This document shows, one piece after another, positions 11,538 to 22,864 of a DNA stretch of 64,000 nt; position 1 is the first letter of the stretch, and each line of letters starts with the position of its first letter. Position numbers and translations under genes: made by a program. The notes below the pieces were generated by a model that had not been told where the DNA came from, did no database searches, and was given only the letters and a program-made list of their open reading frames with translations. Source of the DNA: Hysterangium stoloniferum (Eukaryota; Basidiomycota; Agaricomycetes; Hysterangiales; Hysterangiaceae); contig WHVD01000021.1 in NCBI GenBank assembly GCA_015178975.1, positions 310,001 to 374,000 of the forward strand, written 5' to 3'.

Positions 11538-13212
11538 ATGAGTGCTGAAAGATGCAACGTTGAAGAATTCGCTTCGGGGTTGGCGGTAGAACGCCGAGTT
11601 ATACAAAAAGAAGGCCTTGATGACAAAACCAATTCCAAAGGCGAGTAGAACATAATTTTTACACACATAACTATCATTTCGACGTTTCACCAATTTTTAT
11701 TAGCATTGTTGAAGTCCTTGTCGTTCTTGGACAGATACCTGGCCGTATGGATCTTACTTTCCATGGTCTTAGGCGTCGTTATCGGCAACTTTGCTCCCAA
11801 AGTACAACAGGCTTTCCAAGTCGTGACATTCAACGGTGTCTCGCTGCGTGAGAGTTCGTTCATACGTCGACGATTGTATGCATACTTATTACTTTTCCCG
11901 ACAGCCATCGCGATAGGTCATATCAAGTCATAATCCTTTCCACGGAATCTCACAGATTTTTCCAGGTCTTGTCGTCATGATGTGGCCCGTCCTCACCAAA
12001 GTGCAGGTCTGCCAATTAGCGATATATCCTTGCACATGTTTTCTCACCCTTCTCGTCAGTACGAAATTCTCCCCGCCACCTTCAACTCACGAAAGATTTG
12101 GATTCATATTTGCATCTCGCTTGTACTTAACTGGATTGTTGGCCCTCTTATCATGCTGGGCCTTGCCTGGGCGACTCTGCCAGACCTTCCTGGCTACCGC
12201 ACAGGTGTTATCCTTGTGGGCCTAGCCAGGTTTTTATACTGTTTTCTGTTTAGCTTAGTTCTGATGTTTTGGCAGATGTATTGCAATGGTTATGATTTGG
12301 AATCAGCTCGCAAAGGGGGATATGAACTACTGCGCGAGTGAGTCAACTGTGTCGGTGCGCGACTTCTCTAATTTCTGTCTTAAATCATAGTTCTCGTGTG
12401 CATAAACTCAGTACTTCAAATTGTTCTTTATTCCCCGTACGCTCTCCTTTTCATCAACATCATCGGCGGAGATGGTGACATTCATGTTGGCTACGGCGAT
12501 GTCGCCAAGTCCGTCCTCATCGTAAATTTCTCCTTTACCGTTTCTTTTGGTGTAATTAATTTCCGAACCCTACTCCAGTACTTGGGGATACCTTTACTAC
12601 TCGGAATAGCGACCCGAGCTCTCGTATATTTTATTGCAGGCCCGGCTGGTCTTGCAGCATTCTTGAAATATTTCTCCCCCGTGGCATTGATTGGACTACT
12701 TTACACAATTATAATCATCTTCGCTGAACAAGGCAAACGCATTATCCACAATATCGGTCCTGTGTTCCGGGTGTTTGTCCCCATGATACTTTATTTCGTT
12801 TTCACCTGGACTCTCACATTTTTTGCAATGTGGTGGCTCACTCGACGGTTCCACAAAGACGGCCAACGTGGCATTTTTGGGTATGATACCGCTGTCACAC
12901 AAGCGTTCACCACAGGGAGCAATAATTTTGTATGATGTCCTGGAAAGACACTTGTTCACTTATTAACTGTTTATGTCTTTTGTAAGGAGCTTGCCATTGC
13001 AGTCGCGGTGGGAGTGTACGGCGTTGACTCGGAGCAGGCCTTGGCGGCTACCATTGGGCCTTTGGTTGAGGTGAGCTCCACTTTCTCGCCATGTAGACTT
13101 TTTCTGGACGCTATTCAAGGTTCCTGTTTTACTTTGCCTTTCATGGGCGGCGCTTCAATTGAACCGGAGACTGGCGTGGACTGAGCTTGAGGAGGACGTT
13201 GAAAGGAAATAA
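11538..13212 (+). CDS. ACR3: ACR3-type arsenite efflux transporter
   Basis: Plasma-membrane exporter of arsenite/antimonite (ACR3, bile acid:sodium symporter superfamily). Ten exons splice without a break into 396 aa: 11538-11640, 11704-11847, 11905-11916, 11966-12006, 12060-12229, 12276-12337, 12391-12521, 12579-12929, 12987-13070, 13120-13212. Family markers are 'LDRYLAVWILLSMVLG' near the start, 'MMWPVLTKVQYEILP', 'NWIVGPLIMLGLAW', the Cys-containing 'GLARCIAMVMIWNQLA' that carries the conserved functional cysteine, 'GIPLLLGIATR', 'SPVALIGLLYTIIIIF' and 'TGSNNFELAIAVAVGVYG'. About ten hydrophobic segments fit the family. Intron 1 (11641-11703) begins GCGAGT, so it is a GC-AG intron; reading through it meets a stop. 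Exon 3 is only 12 nt. No arsR/arsC-type neighbour is present. Length and motifs indicate a functional gene. Confidence 0.94.
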
Positions 13213-13810
13213 AAAACGAGTTTCTATGTTTGTGTTAATATGCAGTTGTTGGACTAGTGCGACAAACGCTAGCCTTTGAATTTATTACAATTCTATGGTA
13301 TTAGGAACACCGCGTCAGCCATCCTATTGCATTTACGATCTGCCTTCACAGCGCAGAGCTTCACATTCTCGAGATTGGAGTATCGTCTGGTATTTCCATA
13401 CCAAATAATTCTCCTAAAGTGGGGCGTAAATATATCCCAGAGAGTTCTTAAAATATATATAATTTCCCGAACTTTTTCCAAAAATTGAGAATTCTGGGAA
13501 GATTATATTCTTTCCCAGGCATTCAAGAATTTGACCTGGACATTCATCGCTGAGCCTATCTGCCGGATCCTCAATTGAGATTCATAATACGCATTTTGTT
13601 GCAGAGCACTTGGGGGAAACATTTCTCAAATGAAAAAATACCGACAATCAATGACTAATGAATCCTACAACCCCTTCGTCTAATATTGTCCCAAGTGTAA
13701 GTATTTGACGAATCTAGTGTACAAAATGATCCATCTCGGACATAGATGTTTAAAGAACATTTAAGAGAAGATAAAACACCGAAATCTCAACCGGGATTGT
13801 CCGCATTACC
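13213..13810. other. Convergent intergenic region ACR3/GUT2
   Basis: AT-rich space between the convergent 3' ends of ACR3 and GUT2. AATAAA-like A-rich stretches near 13206-13216 could serve ACR3 polyadenylation. Short ORFs here have no recognisable content. Confidence 0.5.
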
Positions 13811-16673
13811 CTACACACCTCCACCACTCTGTTCAACCGGAATCCTTCCATGCTCTGATTTGGCAACACGGACTTTGGGTGCCGAAAAAAGTTCTTTAAG
13901 ACCTGCACAAATCTGGGAAAGAAAATTAGCAAGACAAAAACATAGAAACTAAAAAACAAAAAAAGATAATATTAAAACCTCACCTCCAAGAACTCGTCAA
14001 GCCCAATCTCACTCAAACCTTCAAACCCAACCTCCGCGAGAACACTCTTCAAATGCTGCGGCCTGGCCTCCTCATACCCAGGCAACTCACTAATAACATC
14101 CTCCAGCTGCCTTCTCCCCAATCTCTTTACCCCAAGTACGAGATCATCCCTCGCACGCTCATTAAACACCAAAGTAATACGCTCCACCTCGCCTCTGCCA
14201 AACTGCGCACGACTATACGCCGTCGTAATCCCCGGCTGTGGCTGCGCTGGGGCCGAATGCAGGAACCACAGCTTATGGTGCAGCCACTCTCCCCACCCAA
14301 GCTTCACGTACACATCCTCAGGCACTCCCCGCAACCCCATGCTCGCGAGGAACTTCACCCCTTTTCGGAGCTCCTGATCTTTTCGCGCGGAGGACCAGTT
14401 GAGTTCGGCGGCCATTATGTCGACCACACGGGGGAGGACTTCACATGCGGAGAGGGAGTTGAGGAAGGCGAGGCGGCAGCGTCGGGCTATGAAGTCGACG
14501 GCAGTTTGGGCGTATTCGTTGCGGACGGCGTACCGGATTTCGGCTTCGATGTCTGCGTGCCGTTATGTGAATTACGTATACGGATGGGGTAGAAACGCGA
14601 GAAATGAATCTCGGTCAAAACGTACATGGGTAGCTAGACACGAGGCGGATTCCGTGCAAAGGCCAAATTTCGCCTGTTGGCTGGGCGAGAGATAGCACCG
14701 TCCATGCTCGATCTCCATAATTATCTGCCAGGTGTTTCGCAACATCGCTTTCCAACCCATACTACACAAAAGAAAGTGTATCAGAATCCACATGCATGAG
14801 AAGAACAAAACACGACATACTCTCTGAATCAACCCAATAAACATATTCTTACTCCAAGCCTCCGTCCCAATGAGCCTCAACGTGTCCGTAACACACCCAC
14901 TCCTCATCTTCCCTTCCAGCCCAAACTCCCTGACGGCTCTATCAACGGTCTCCTCCGCCATAGCCCGGTACGTCGTCCACTTCCCCCCGGCAATAGTCAA
15001 CAACCCACTCGGACTGACATAGATCATATGATTGCGGACCAAACCCTCCGTCGCGGACGCATTAGGATCAGAAACCAACGGGCGCAAGCCACTCCAAGCG
15101 GATAAAACGTCCCCGCGGCGCACTTTGATGTCCGGGGAGAGATAATGGCGGATCTCCTCGAGGATCCAGCGGATATCGTCTTCGCGGGCGCGGGGCTCGA
15201 CTTCGAGAGAGGCTTTTGTGTCTGTTGTGCCTGCGATAGTGTTTCCCTGCCACGGGAGGAAGAATATCACACGACCGTCTGAGGTGGAGGGGTCAAGGAG
15301 GCCCATTGTGCGGGGGGAGTAGTAATTCGGCAATGTTACGTGGACGCCAGAGGAGGGTTGGACGATCGGCCTGTGCTCCGGGTTGTCGAGGGTTAGGAGT
15401 GCGTCGGCGAAGGGGCCGGTGGCGTTAATGACGCCCTAAGGGTGATGCTCAGATGTGGAGGAAATGGGGATAGATAATAGATGTGTATGTGCTTACCTTT
15501 GCCCGGATGTCCCAGATATTTCCTGTGAGTGTGTCGCGGACACTTGCGCCAGTGACCTTTCCGCCGGAATTGGTCTTAAGAAGGGAAGTTACCTCTACAT
15601 GGTTTGCCACGACCGCGCCCTGTTGAACAGCTGTCATTATGAGCGCGATGTTCATCCTGGAGTCGTTATGCTGTCCTGTGAATAATGCAATTAAAAAGTC
15701 ACCCCGATGAATGAATTCTATTGAATATACCATCGTAATAGACCACTGCACCCACGAGACCATCCGTCTTCAACATCGGGAATGCCTCGACCGCTTTACC
15801 CTTACTCATGACATACGAACTCTCCATATTTTCGCCACCAGCGAGGAAATCATACATCTTACATCCTGCCCAATAATAGGGTACTTGCCAATATCTGGTA
15901 AACTAGCGTGTCAGAGGGGTCCCATCACATAATGATATCAAACCCACTTGTAAATGGGCAGCATGATAGGTAGCATACCAGATAGATACGGCGCAGTTTG
16001 GAGGAATATACGTCTTTCATGGAGTGCTTCGCGTACGAGCTTGTATTGCTCGTAGTCAAGTTCGGTGACTGCCTTTTGTAGGTATCGAACGCCTCCATGG
16101 ACGAGCTTGGTTGATTTAGAGGATGTCCCTTGAGGAGAAAGTTAGTTTCGACTGCTGATCATTAAAGGACAAGAGGTTGAATATATAGAGTTGCCCCCGA
16201 CTGATATCGAGGATGATACCCAGCCAGAGAGAATATGCCCCCACCACGTCTACTCCGGAGCCCAAGCCCATGGCACGTCAACATCACAGGAACCACCACT
16301 CACCCGCACTAAAATCATCTCTCTCAACCAAGGCAACCTTGAGCCCCCTACTCGCCGCATCAACTGCAACACCCGCACCCGTCGCCCCGCCTCCAACGAT
16401 CAACAGATCAAACTCATCCTCCACCCCCTCCCCAAGCCCCACACCGGCAACAAGCCCCTCCTCACCCACTAACCTCCCTGTCTGTAGCGCCTTCAACATT
16501 TGCGCTCTCGAAGGCGGTGTCCAGGGCGGCGGTGGACGGCGCGATGCGACTGTTCCATATGAGACGGGATGAGAGGGCGACTTGTAGTGGTTGTAGAGGC
16601 CGAAAGATGTCCCTCCAGCGAGCGGGATGTAGACAATGGGTTTTCTAAGGTAGTGGAATATGCGATTTAACAT
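13811..16673 (-). CDS. GUT2: Mitochondrial FAD-dependent glycerol-3-phosphate dehydrogenase
   Basis: Oxidises glycerol-3-phosphate to dihydroxyacetone phosphate and passes electrons to ubiquinone at the inner mitochondrial membrane (glycerol use and the G3P shuttle). Eight exons give 771 aa: 16673-16304, 16128-15948, 15894-15731, 15675-15497, 15435-14821, 14761-14626, 14552-13984, 13912-13811. All junctions are GT-AG and in phase. The basic, hydrophobic N-terminus looks like a mitochondrial presequence. The FAD dinucleotide motif '[12 protein letters not shown]' is at residues 90-101. Then come '[18 protein letters not shown]', 'AQHNDSR'-like 'YYDGQHNDSR', '[11 protein letters not shown]', '[15 protein letters not shown]', and '[19 protein letters not shown]'. 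The tail '[16 protein letters not shown]' resembles a decayed EF-hand segment. Intron 1 (175 nt) is long for this locus. Single copy in the window and apparently intact. Confidence 0.95.
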
Positions 16674-16978
16674 CGCAATTTGGAGTTGTTATACTTGAAC
16701 TCAAGCTTTTCAGCTGATACCATGATTGTCTCTCTCCACAATCTGGGCGCAAATTTTGAGTCCCGCCGGGGCCTCGCCGGCTTTTCGTCACTCTTTCCGT
16801 CACTACGGTGTCACGTTGGGTCATTATTAACCAACTTTAACTGTTAGTCGCATGAGTGGTTGGCGGAATTTATATAGAATAAGCCTTTACTGAGTATTCT
16901 AAAAAAATTTGGAGCTGAGGCTTTTCCCAGTGTAGGTCTGTGGGGTAATGCAAAGTTAATGAAAGGTATAAGCCAGGT
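16674..16978. other. GUT2 upstream region
   Basis: Upstream region of GUT2 (minus). It ends where duplication copy A begins, at about 16979. No other gene seen. Confidence 0.5.
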
Positions 16979-17056
16979 TGCTTGGCTGCCGTACACAACT
17001 TTTCCTCCCGGCTTCCACCATTGCACCTTCGCAATCAATATCCCACGTACATCGCA

Positions 17057-17176
17057 ATGCCTGGGACTCTCGGTCGCCCCTGTGCTGCTTCTTCATATGC
17101 CAACCCTTCCGATGTTCCTCTCTCTGCCAATTCCCATTCACCCGGCTTAACTGTCGAGGTCGCTGCCGTTGTCACC
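17057..17176 (+). pseudogene. First-exon relic of unrecognised gene (copy A)
   Basis: An open stretch beginning ATG-Pro-Gly-Thr ('MPGTLGRPCAASSYANPSD') is nearly identical to 33823-33945. Here the minisatellite begins directly after 'VEVAAVVT', whereas copy B continues for another 300 nt of open frame. I do not recognise the family. It is a truncated copy. Confidence 0.6.
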
Positions 17177-18380
17177 GTGCGTGTACCGTTTCCTTCTCTC
17201 TTCATCCTCCTCTGATTGGCCTCCTCTCTCTTTCCTCCAGTCTGTGCGTGTACCGTTTCCTTCTCTCTTCATCCTCCTCTGATCGGCCTCCTCTCTCATT
17301 CCTCCAGGATGTGCGTGTACCGTTTCCTTCTCTCTTTGTCCTCCTCTGATCGGCCTCCTCTCTCTTTCCTCCAGCGAGTGCGTGTACCGTTTCCTTCTCT
17401 CTTCGTCCTCCTCTGATCGGCCTCCTCTCTCATTCCTCCAGGATGTGCGTGTACTGTTTCCTTCTCTTCGTCCTCCTCTGATCGGCCTCCTCTCTCTTTC
17501 CTCCAGTTTGTGCGTGTACCGTTTCCTTCTCTCTTCGTCCTCCTCTGATCGGCCTCCTCTCTCTTTCCTCCAGCTCGTGCGTGTACCGTTTCCTTCTCTC
17601 TTCGTCCTCCTCTGATCGGCCTCCTCTCTCATTCCTCCAGGATGTGCGTGTACCGTTTCCTTCTCTCTTCGTCCTCCTCTGATCGGCCTCCTCTCTCTTT
17701 CCTCCAGGACGTGTGTACCGCTTCCTTCTCTTCATCTCCTCTGATCGGCCTCCTCTCTCTTTCCTCCAGTTTGTGCGTGTACCGTTTCCTTCTCTCTTCG
17801 TACTCTTCTGATCAGCCTCCTCCCCCTTTCCTCCAGCTCGTGCGTGTACCGTTTCCTTCTCTCTTCGTCCTCCTCTGATGGGCCTCCTCTCTCTTTCCTC
17901 CAGGACGTGCGTGTACCGTTTCCTTCTCTTCGACCTCCTCTGATCGGCCTCCTCTCTCTTTCCTCCAGCGAGTGCGTGTACCGTTTCCTTCTCTTCGACC
18001 TCCTCTGATCGGCCTCCTCTCTCTTTCCTCCAGCGAGTGCGTGTACCGTTTCCTTCTCTCTTCGTCCTCCTCTGATCGGCCTCCTCTCTCATTCCTCCAG
18101 GATGTGCGTGTACCGTTTCCTTCTCTCTTCGTCCTCCTCTGATCGTCCTCCTCTCTCTTTCCTCCAGGACGTGTGTACCACTTCCTTCTCTTCATCTCCT
18201 CTGATCGGCCTCCTCTCTCTTTTCTCCAGCCTGTGCGTGTACCGTTTCCTTCTCTCTTCGTTCCTCCTCTGATCGGCCTCCTCTCTCTTTCCTCCAGGAG
18301 GTGCGTGTAACCTGTCTTTCTCTCTTCTCCCTCTACTTAGCCTCCTCTCTCTTTCCTCCAGTTGGTGCGCATGTCCTTTC
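17177..18380 (+). repeat. 67-bp minisatellite array, copy A (about 18 units)
   Basis: Pyrimidine-rich units of about 67 bp beginning GTGCGTGTACCG, then CCTCCTCTGATCGGCCTCC, and ending TTTCCTCCAG plus three variable bases. Each unit holds a polypyrimidine tract plus AG, followed within 0-4 nt by GTGCGT, i.e. a 3' splice site next to a 5' splice-site-like motif. The minus strand is open in all frames, which produces long Arg/Glu-rich ORFs that I do not consider genes. The same array is expanded at 34441. Confidence 0.97.
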
Positions 18381-19036
18381 CTTTTCCATCCACCATAACT
18401 CAATCTTATCTTTTCACAGCCATTTCGTGATATATTCGTGATAGGTCTGCTTCCTGCCTATAACAAACACAACACTGCCAATATAAGGTATTGTTTTTTC
18501 TCAGGATTGGGGGCCATTCACTAACAGCAATCCTGAAAATCGCCACCATTATGTGTAACATCCAGCTTGAACTGAGGGTCGTTTCCTTGCAGCATTTTTA
18601 TTTTGCGTTTACATCCGCTGTGAATCAGCTTAATCAGCTTATATCATGGATGTCCCATGCTCCTTTGAAGGGTTTTAAAACTGCACTTCACCAAGCAGAC
18701 TATTGGATACATTCGCATTTTGTATATTTATTCTGTATTTTTAGGAGTATTGGCTAGAAGAGACATGGTGTAGAATACGGTGCAGAGACACGGTGAGCAA
18801 AGAGCGTTAGTATTACTAAGCAGCTATACAGTAGTTACTTTATATATTTACAAAAGAATGCAAGTTTACTAATTATATATATCATATTTCAACATATGGA
18901 TTAAAGACTGACAAAGGTTCAGTGAAGGAATTAAGCATGTGGATACAAGTACAAAGATCCCTAGTAAGTACTCCCATCTCAAAAGCACAGGCAATAGCAG
19001 TGTGAATCGGAGAACCTCCTGGATAACAGATGGACC
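18381..19036. other. Right flank of minisatellite, copy A
   Basis: Matches 41121-41655 in copy B. It starts with an acceptor-like TTTTCACAG and a short open stretch, then decays into stops. A short AT-rich insertion (about 18750-18900) is specific to copy A. Unrecognised. Confidence 0.5.
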
Positions 19037-19581
19037 TGTTAAGAGCCATGTTGGGAACTTATTCCAGAACTATCGGAAAGTCACTGGGAAGTCGGGAACT
19101 AGTGGATAGGGTCAGGATGTGGGCTTCAGCTTATGTGCTGCGCCTCTATGCAAACACTCAAAGTCCTTAATTTCAGAAGTAAGGCTTACGATGGAAGATA
19201 CAGATATTCAGAGTTCTGAAGAGTTCCGAATATCAAGCGTACAGAAAGACGGGAGGAGGAATAAGAAACTAAGTTGATATCAGATCTAAGGTAAAGTACA
19301 AATTCGCAGAAACTAATATAAGTCTACTTGTTATTGTACTACAAACTAAGACCATAATAAGATGGAAACGGAAGTGTTCTTAAAATGGAAATACAATAAG
19401 ACATATTAGGGAGACAATATTCCGAAATGGGAATACAACAAACAGATGAGTGAATACTTGTCAACGGACAAATTACCAAATACGGAACAAGAGAAGAAAT
19501 ACGGATGATACAGTAACTATGATGTTCCGTAGTTAGAGATTGGAAGTTGGATATTGAAACATCCGGGAATGGGTCGTAACA
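19037..19581 (-). mobile_element. Solo LTR, family LTR-III, TSD GGACC
   Basis: On the plus strand it runs TGTTAAGAGCC...GTCGTAACA, flanked by GGACC at 19032-19036 and 19582-19586. Its 545 bp differ from LTR-I and LTR-II except for the termini and the GGCTTCAGCTTATGTGCTGC module. Copy B keeps an empty site at about 41661-41671. Confidence 0.9.
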
Positions 19582-19586
19582 GGACC

Positions 19587-20295
19587 CCACCTTCCTATGT
19601 GAAAGTAAGAGACCATCCCAACAGGCCTTAGTAGGGTTTTATAGTCTCCACAGGACCACAAATGGACTCCTTATTTTAATTGCTTGGGCCCTAGATATTC
19701 TGTCAAGCCATCACCAATTTCCCTCCCAGATTTATTCATCTCCACTTGGCCTTCATGGCGTTTTGGCACTGCCTCAATGGATCAAAGCTTGTATACCACT
19801 TATCAATTGGTTAATCAACTACTGGACTCCGGGTTTCTGGGAAGCCTTCAGGGGGAGGTCGAGGTAAGAGACATAGCGTCCCTAGCTTTTGGGAGATGTG
19901 GGCTACTGGGACAAAATTACTGGCCATTTTGTAGTGTCTGGCAATATACACGAATGGTTCGAAATCTTGGGCGAGGAGCCCAAAGTTACTGTTGACCTTT
20001 ACCTCCCAGACAATGTAGAAACCCTTCAGAGCATAACAATACAAGCTGCAAAACCAATGAGAATGTATTTTTCGAGCTAGGACACTGACAAGATAGTTGC
20101 TCAGTTTTCTTCTGCCTAGACATACCTGTCATATTCGTGAAGGCTACACTGGCAGGTATGGCTTCAGCGTGGGGCCCCATATCCATTATTCATGGAACTT
20201 AGCCACGTCTCAAATCTTCAAAGCGTGGAAAGCATATGTACTGCTTTACATAAAGAAATTTAGGCTCAAGGGTGTCTCTCCACACAAGTTGATGA
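19587..20295 (+). other. Copy A-specific unrecognised coding relic
   Basis: About 640 bp missing from copy B. Open stretches on the plus strand (for example 19684-19995 and 19889-20080) read like pieces of one protein in shifting frames ('GDVGYWDKITGHFVVSGNI'), so this may be an exon relic. I cannot name the family. Confidence 0.35.
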
Positions 20296-21030
20296 TGTTA
20301 AGAACTGAAAACTGACTAATGTCGGTGGCCGACAGGGACCGATCGGAAGGACTCGGCTTCAGCTTATGTGCTGCGCCCTTGCAAATATCCACAGGGTGTC
20401 CTTAAATTTCGGACGGACGAAGACTAATCCTAAGGAGTTTTTTTCGGTGAGATACCGATCGGGACCGAAGGGTAAGTTGAGTGTCGGGCCAGGGGGTCAG
20501 GGCCGGGAGTGGGTGAGCACACGCGAAGGTGGAAGAGGAAATTCTTAGTATGAGGTTGTCACAGATGTATGGGGGGGATTCTAAGTCGATATTCTGATTG
20601 CCTATTATCTATAACTACAGCGAGTTCATATACAAGTAACAGGTGTCTAGGAAATACTAATGGGGAGGAAGGCGGAAATGGTATTAACAATAAGCTTGAC
20701 TTGGAACGGGAGGTTTATGATTAGTTCGGAGGCCAATGATAACCAAGAACGGAATTACGATAAAAGGAAATAGTTCAAGGACTACAAATATAGGTAGGCA
20801 TATGTGAAACATAAGATGGAACGGATCAACATAGTAAAAGGGATGTATCAAAAGTTCAACCAGACAATACGAGATATTTTGACATGGGCGTAAACGGAGT
20901 TTGATCATCGCGAAAACATACGTCAGCTTCGGGGCCGAGGGTTTCCGAAGTGGTGACTCGAAATGTAACTTGAATCGTTGATAAGTGGCAATAACCTCGG
21001 GACCGATAGGGTTGCGACACAGTCATAACA
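20296..21030 (-). mobile_element. Solo LTR, family LTR-I (copy 3), TSD GATGA
   Basis: TGTTAAGAACTG...AGTCATAACA, 735 bp, flanked by GATGA at 20291-20295 and 21031-21035. The unoccupied site survives in copy B, where AGTTGATGATCAGTAA is continuous at about 41761-41776. Confidence 0.95.
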
Positions 21031-21397
21031 GATGATCAGTAAGCAGGGGTTTTTTTTGGAAATGACACTCAAACTTACATGACAATAGTCCTCAGTTGTT
21101 AGAGATACTTAGAAGTGGAAATACCTTGGGATTTGTATGTCTCAAATGCATCTTTATTAATGTCAGTGTCTGAAAAAGTGATTTAAGGACCCCCTAGTCT
21201 TCTTCTTGTTTGAACCCATCTCTCCATGTTGCATTTTTGGCCCCTCGGGCAGACCTATCCTGGATATGCTATTGTGTGCTTCTTATGATGTGGAGCCTAG
21301 TTGTGTGGATGACTCGGACATAGAGTCCAGTTGCATTGATGATGCAGCGTGGCTGGGGACATCATTGCACTTCAATTGGTAAGCATCGATGTTGTCC

Positions 21398-21655
21398 TTA
21401 TTTAATCCAATGAGTGTCTTTTGGAGAGATATGTGGAGGAGTATTCACAGCTGCCGAGGTGCATATGGGAGGAGGATTAAACTTGGATAAATCAGATCCA
21501 TGGAACAATTTTCCGTCACATCTAGCTATATGATTCTGAGATATGAGAACACTGCCAACTTTCTCACAATCCCAGTCCTCCTCTTTCACAGTCTGTTCAC
21601 AGAGAAGAATGTACACAATGCTTTCCTTCCAATGGAGATGGTATTTCAATTTCAA
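21398..21655 (-). pseudogene. Unrecognised conserved ORF relic (copy A)
   Basis: An 85-residue minus-strand frame around 'KESIVYILLCEQTVKEEDW' and 'FHGSDLS'. The same frame is open in copy B (42132-42491, minus) and copy C (60712-61023, plus, as C is inverted). Frame retention in three diverged copies suggests a real ancestral exon. I do not recognise a domain. Confidence 0.45.
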
Positions 21656-21769
21656 TTACCTTTATGCTTATGTACACAACGTGATCTGGACCTTGGTAGA
21701 TCTACCAGAAGGCATCGACAGGTGGCATACGAACACATAGCCGATCAATTTCAGCACTTGCCGCTATAA

Positions 21770-22136
21770 TCAAATTCACTGGACTGCAGATCCGATCAAT
21801 ATAAGAATAAAATAATCAATAGGGCAAAGCTCTGGTGTTTTCTGGGGTATTTAGTAAAGGAAAAGTTCTTGCACTAATATATGAAATAAACTTGGAAATT
21901 TTCAAATAAAATATATTAAATTTGTTGTTATGCATGATCTTGCCTACTCAAACATGTGTCCTGTTGGAGATGCAAAAGTCATTTTGTCCCACTCAACAAC
22001 CTTGTAAGGTTTCAACGAATTTTTTTTTTTCAGTCGTTCCAGATCTCCACATTGCACTATTACTAATACAGTCAACTCCCTTATAACACATACCTGGCAA
22101 AGCCCATACTCTCTAATAAGGCATACAATTCTGGAG
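21770..22136. other. AT-rich duplication segment
   Basis: Non-coding part of copy A matching 42500-42875 in copy B and about 60450-60600 in copy C. Nothing recognisable. Confidence 0.4.
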
Positions 22137-22859
22137 TGTTACGACCGTGTCGTAACCCTTTGCAAACCGATGGCCCCCGATGGAATACCCTCGTTATACG
22201 TCTCCGACAATACAACACCTCGGAAGCCGTCGGACCCCCGACGCTGACGTATGCTCTCCGGTCAATCAAACCCGACTACGCCTTTCTGTCTGGTTATGTT
22301 TTGATATGTCCTTTTCATCATGTTGATCCGTCTCATCTTATGTTCCACATATGTCTAACTATATTTGTAGTCCTCGAACTATTTCCTTTTATCGTAATTT
22401 CCATTCTCGGTTATCATCGGCCTCCGAACTAATCATAAACTTCCTGTTCCTAGTCAAGCTTATTGTTAATGCCGTTTTCCGCCCTCCTCCCCATTAGTAC
22501 TTTCTAGACGCCTGTTACTTGTATATGAACTCGCTGTAATTGTAGTTACTAGGCAATCAGAATAACGACTCAGAATACCCTCATACGTCTGTAGCAGTCT
22601 CACATTAGGAGAATCTCTCTTCCGCCTTCGCGTGCGCTCGCCCACTCTCGGCCCCGACCCCTTGGCCCGACACCTGACTTGTCCTTCGGTTCCGATCGGT
22701 ATCTTGCCGAAAAGTTCTTCTTAGGATTTAGTCTTCGCCTGTCCGAAATTTAAGGACAACCTACGGATATTTGCGAGGGCGCAGCATATAAGCTGAAGCC
22801 AAGTCCTTCCGATCGGTCCCCGTCGGCCACCGACATTAGTCAGTTTCTAGTTCTTAACA
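22137..22859 (+). mobile_element. Solo LTR, family LTR-I (copy 4), TSD TGGAG
   Basis: TGTTACGACCGTG...TTCTTAACA, 723 bp, with TGGAG at 22132-22136 and 22860-22864. Copy B carries the empty site as a single GTGGAGTAACC at about 42874. Confidence 0.95.
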
Positions 22860-22864
22860 TGGAG

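Noticed and set aside
12522-12578. Read-through of the ACR3 stretch at 12522-12578 as coding
   Set aside because: It is open, but it splits the family motif before 'GIPLLLGIATR'. GTAAAT/CTCCAG ends and in-phase joining favour an intron.
13750-13959. 69-residue minus ORF near the end of GUT2
   Set aside because: Out of frame with the last GUT2 exon; the spliced exon 13912-13811 gives the proper C-terminus.
15961-15990. GTATGC at 15973-15978 (minus) as a GUT2 donor site
   Set aside because: Using it removes the conserved '[10 protein letters not shown]' stretch. The donor GTGGGT at 15947 keeps it and joins in phase to '[11 protein letters not shown]'.
17177-18380. Array considered as CRISPR
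   Set aside because: Units are contiguous with no spacers and the genome is eukaryotic.
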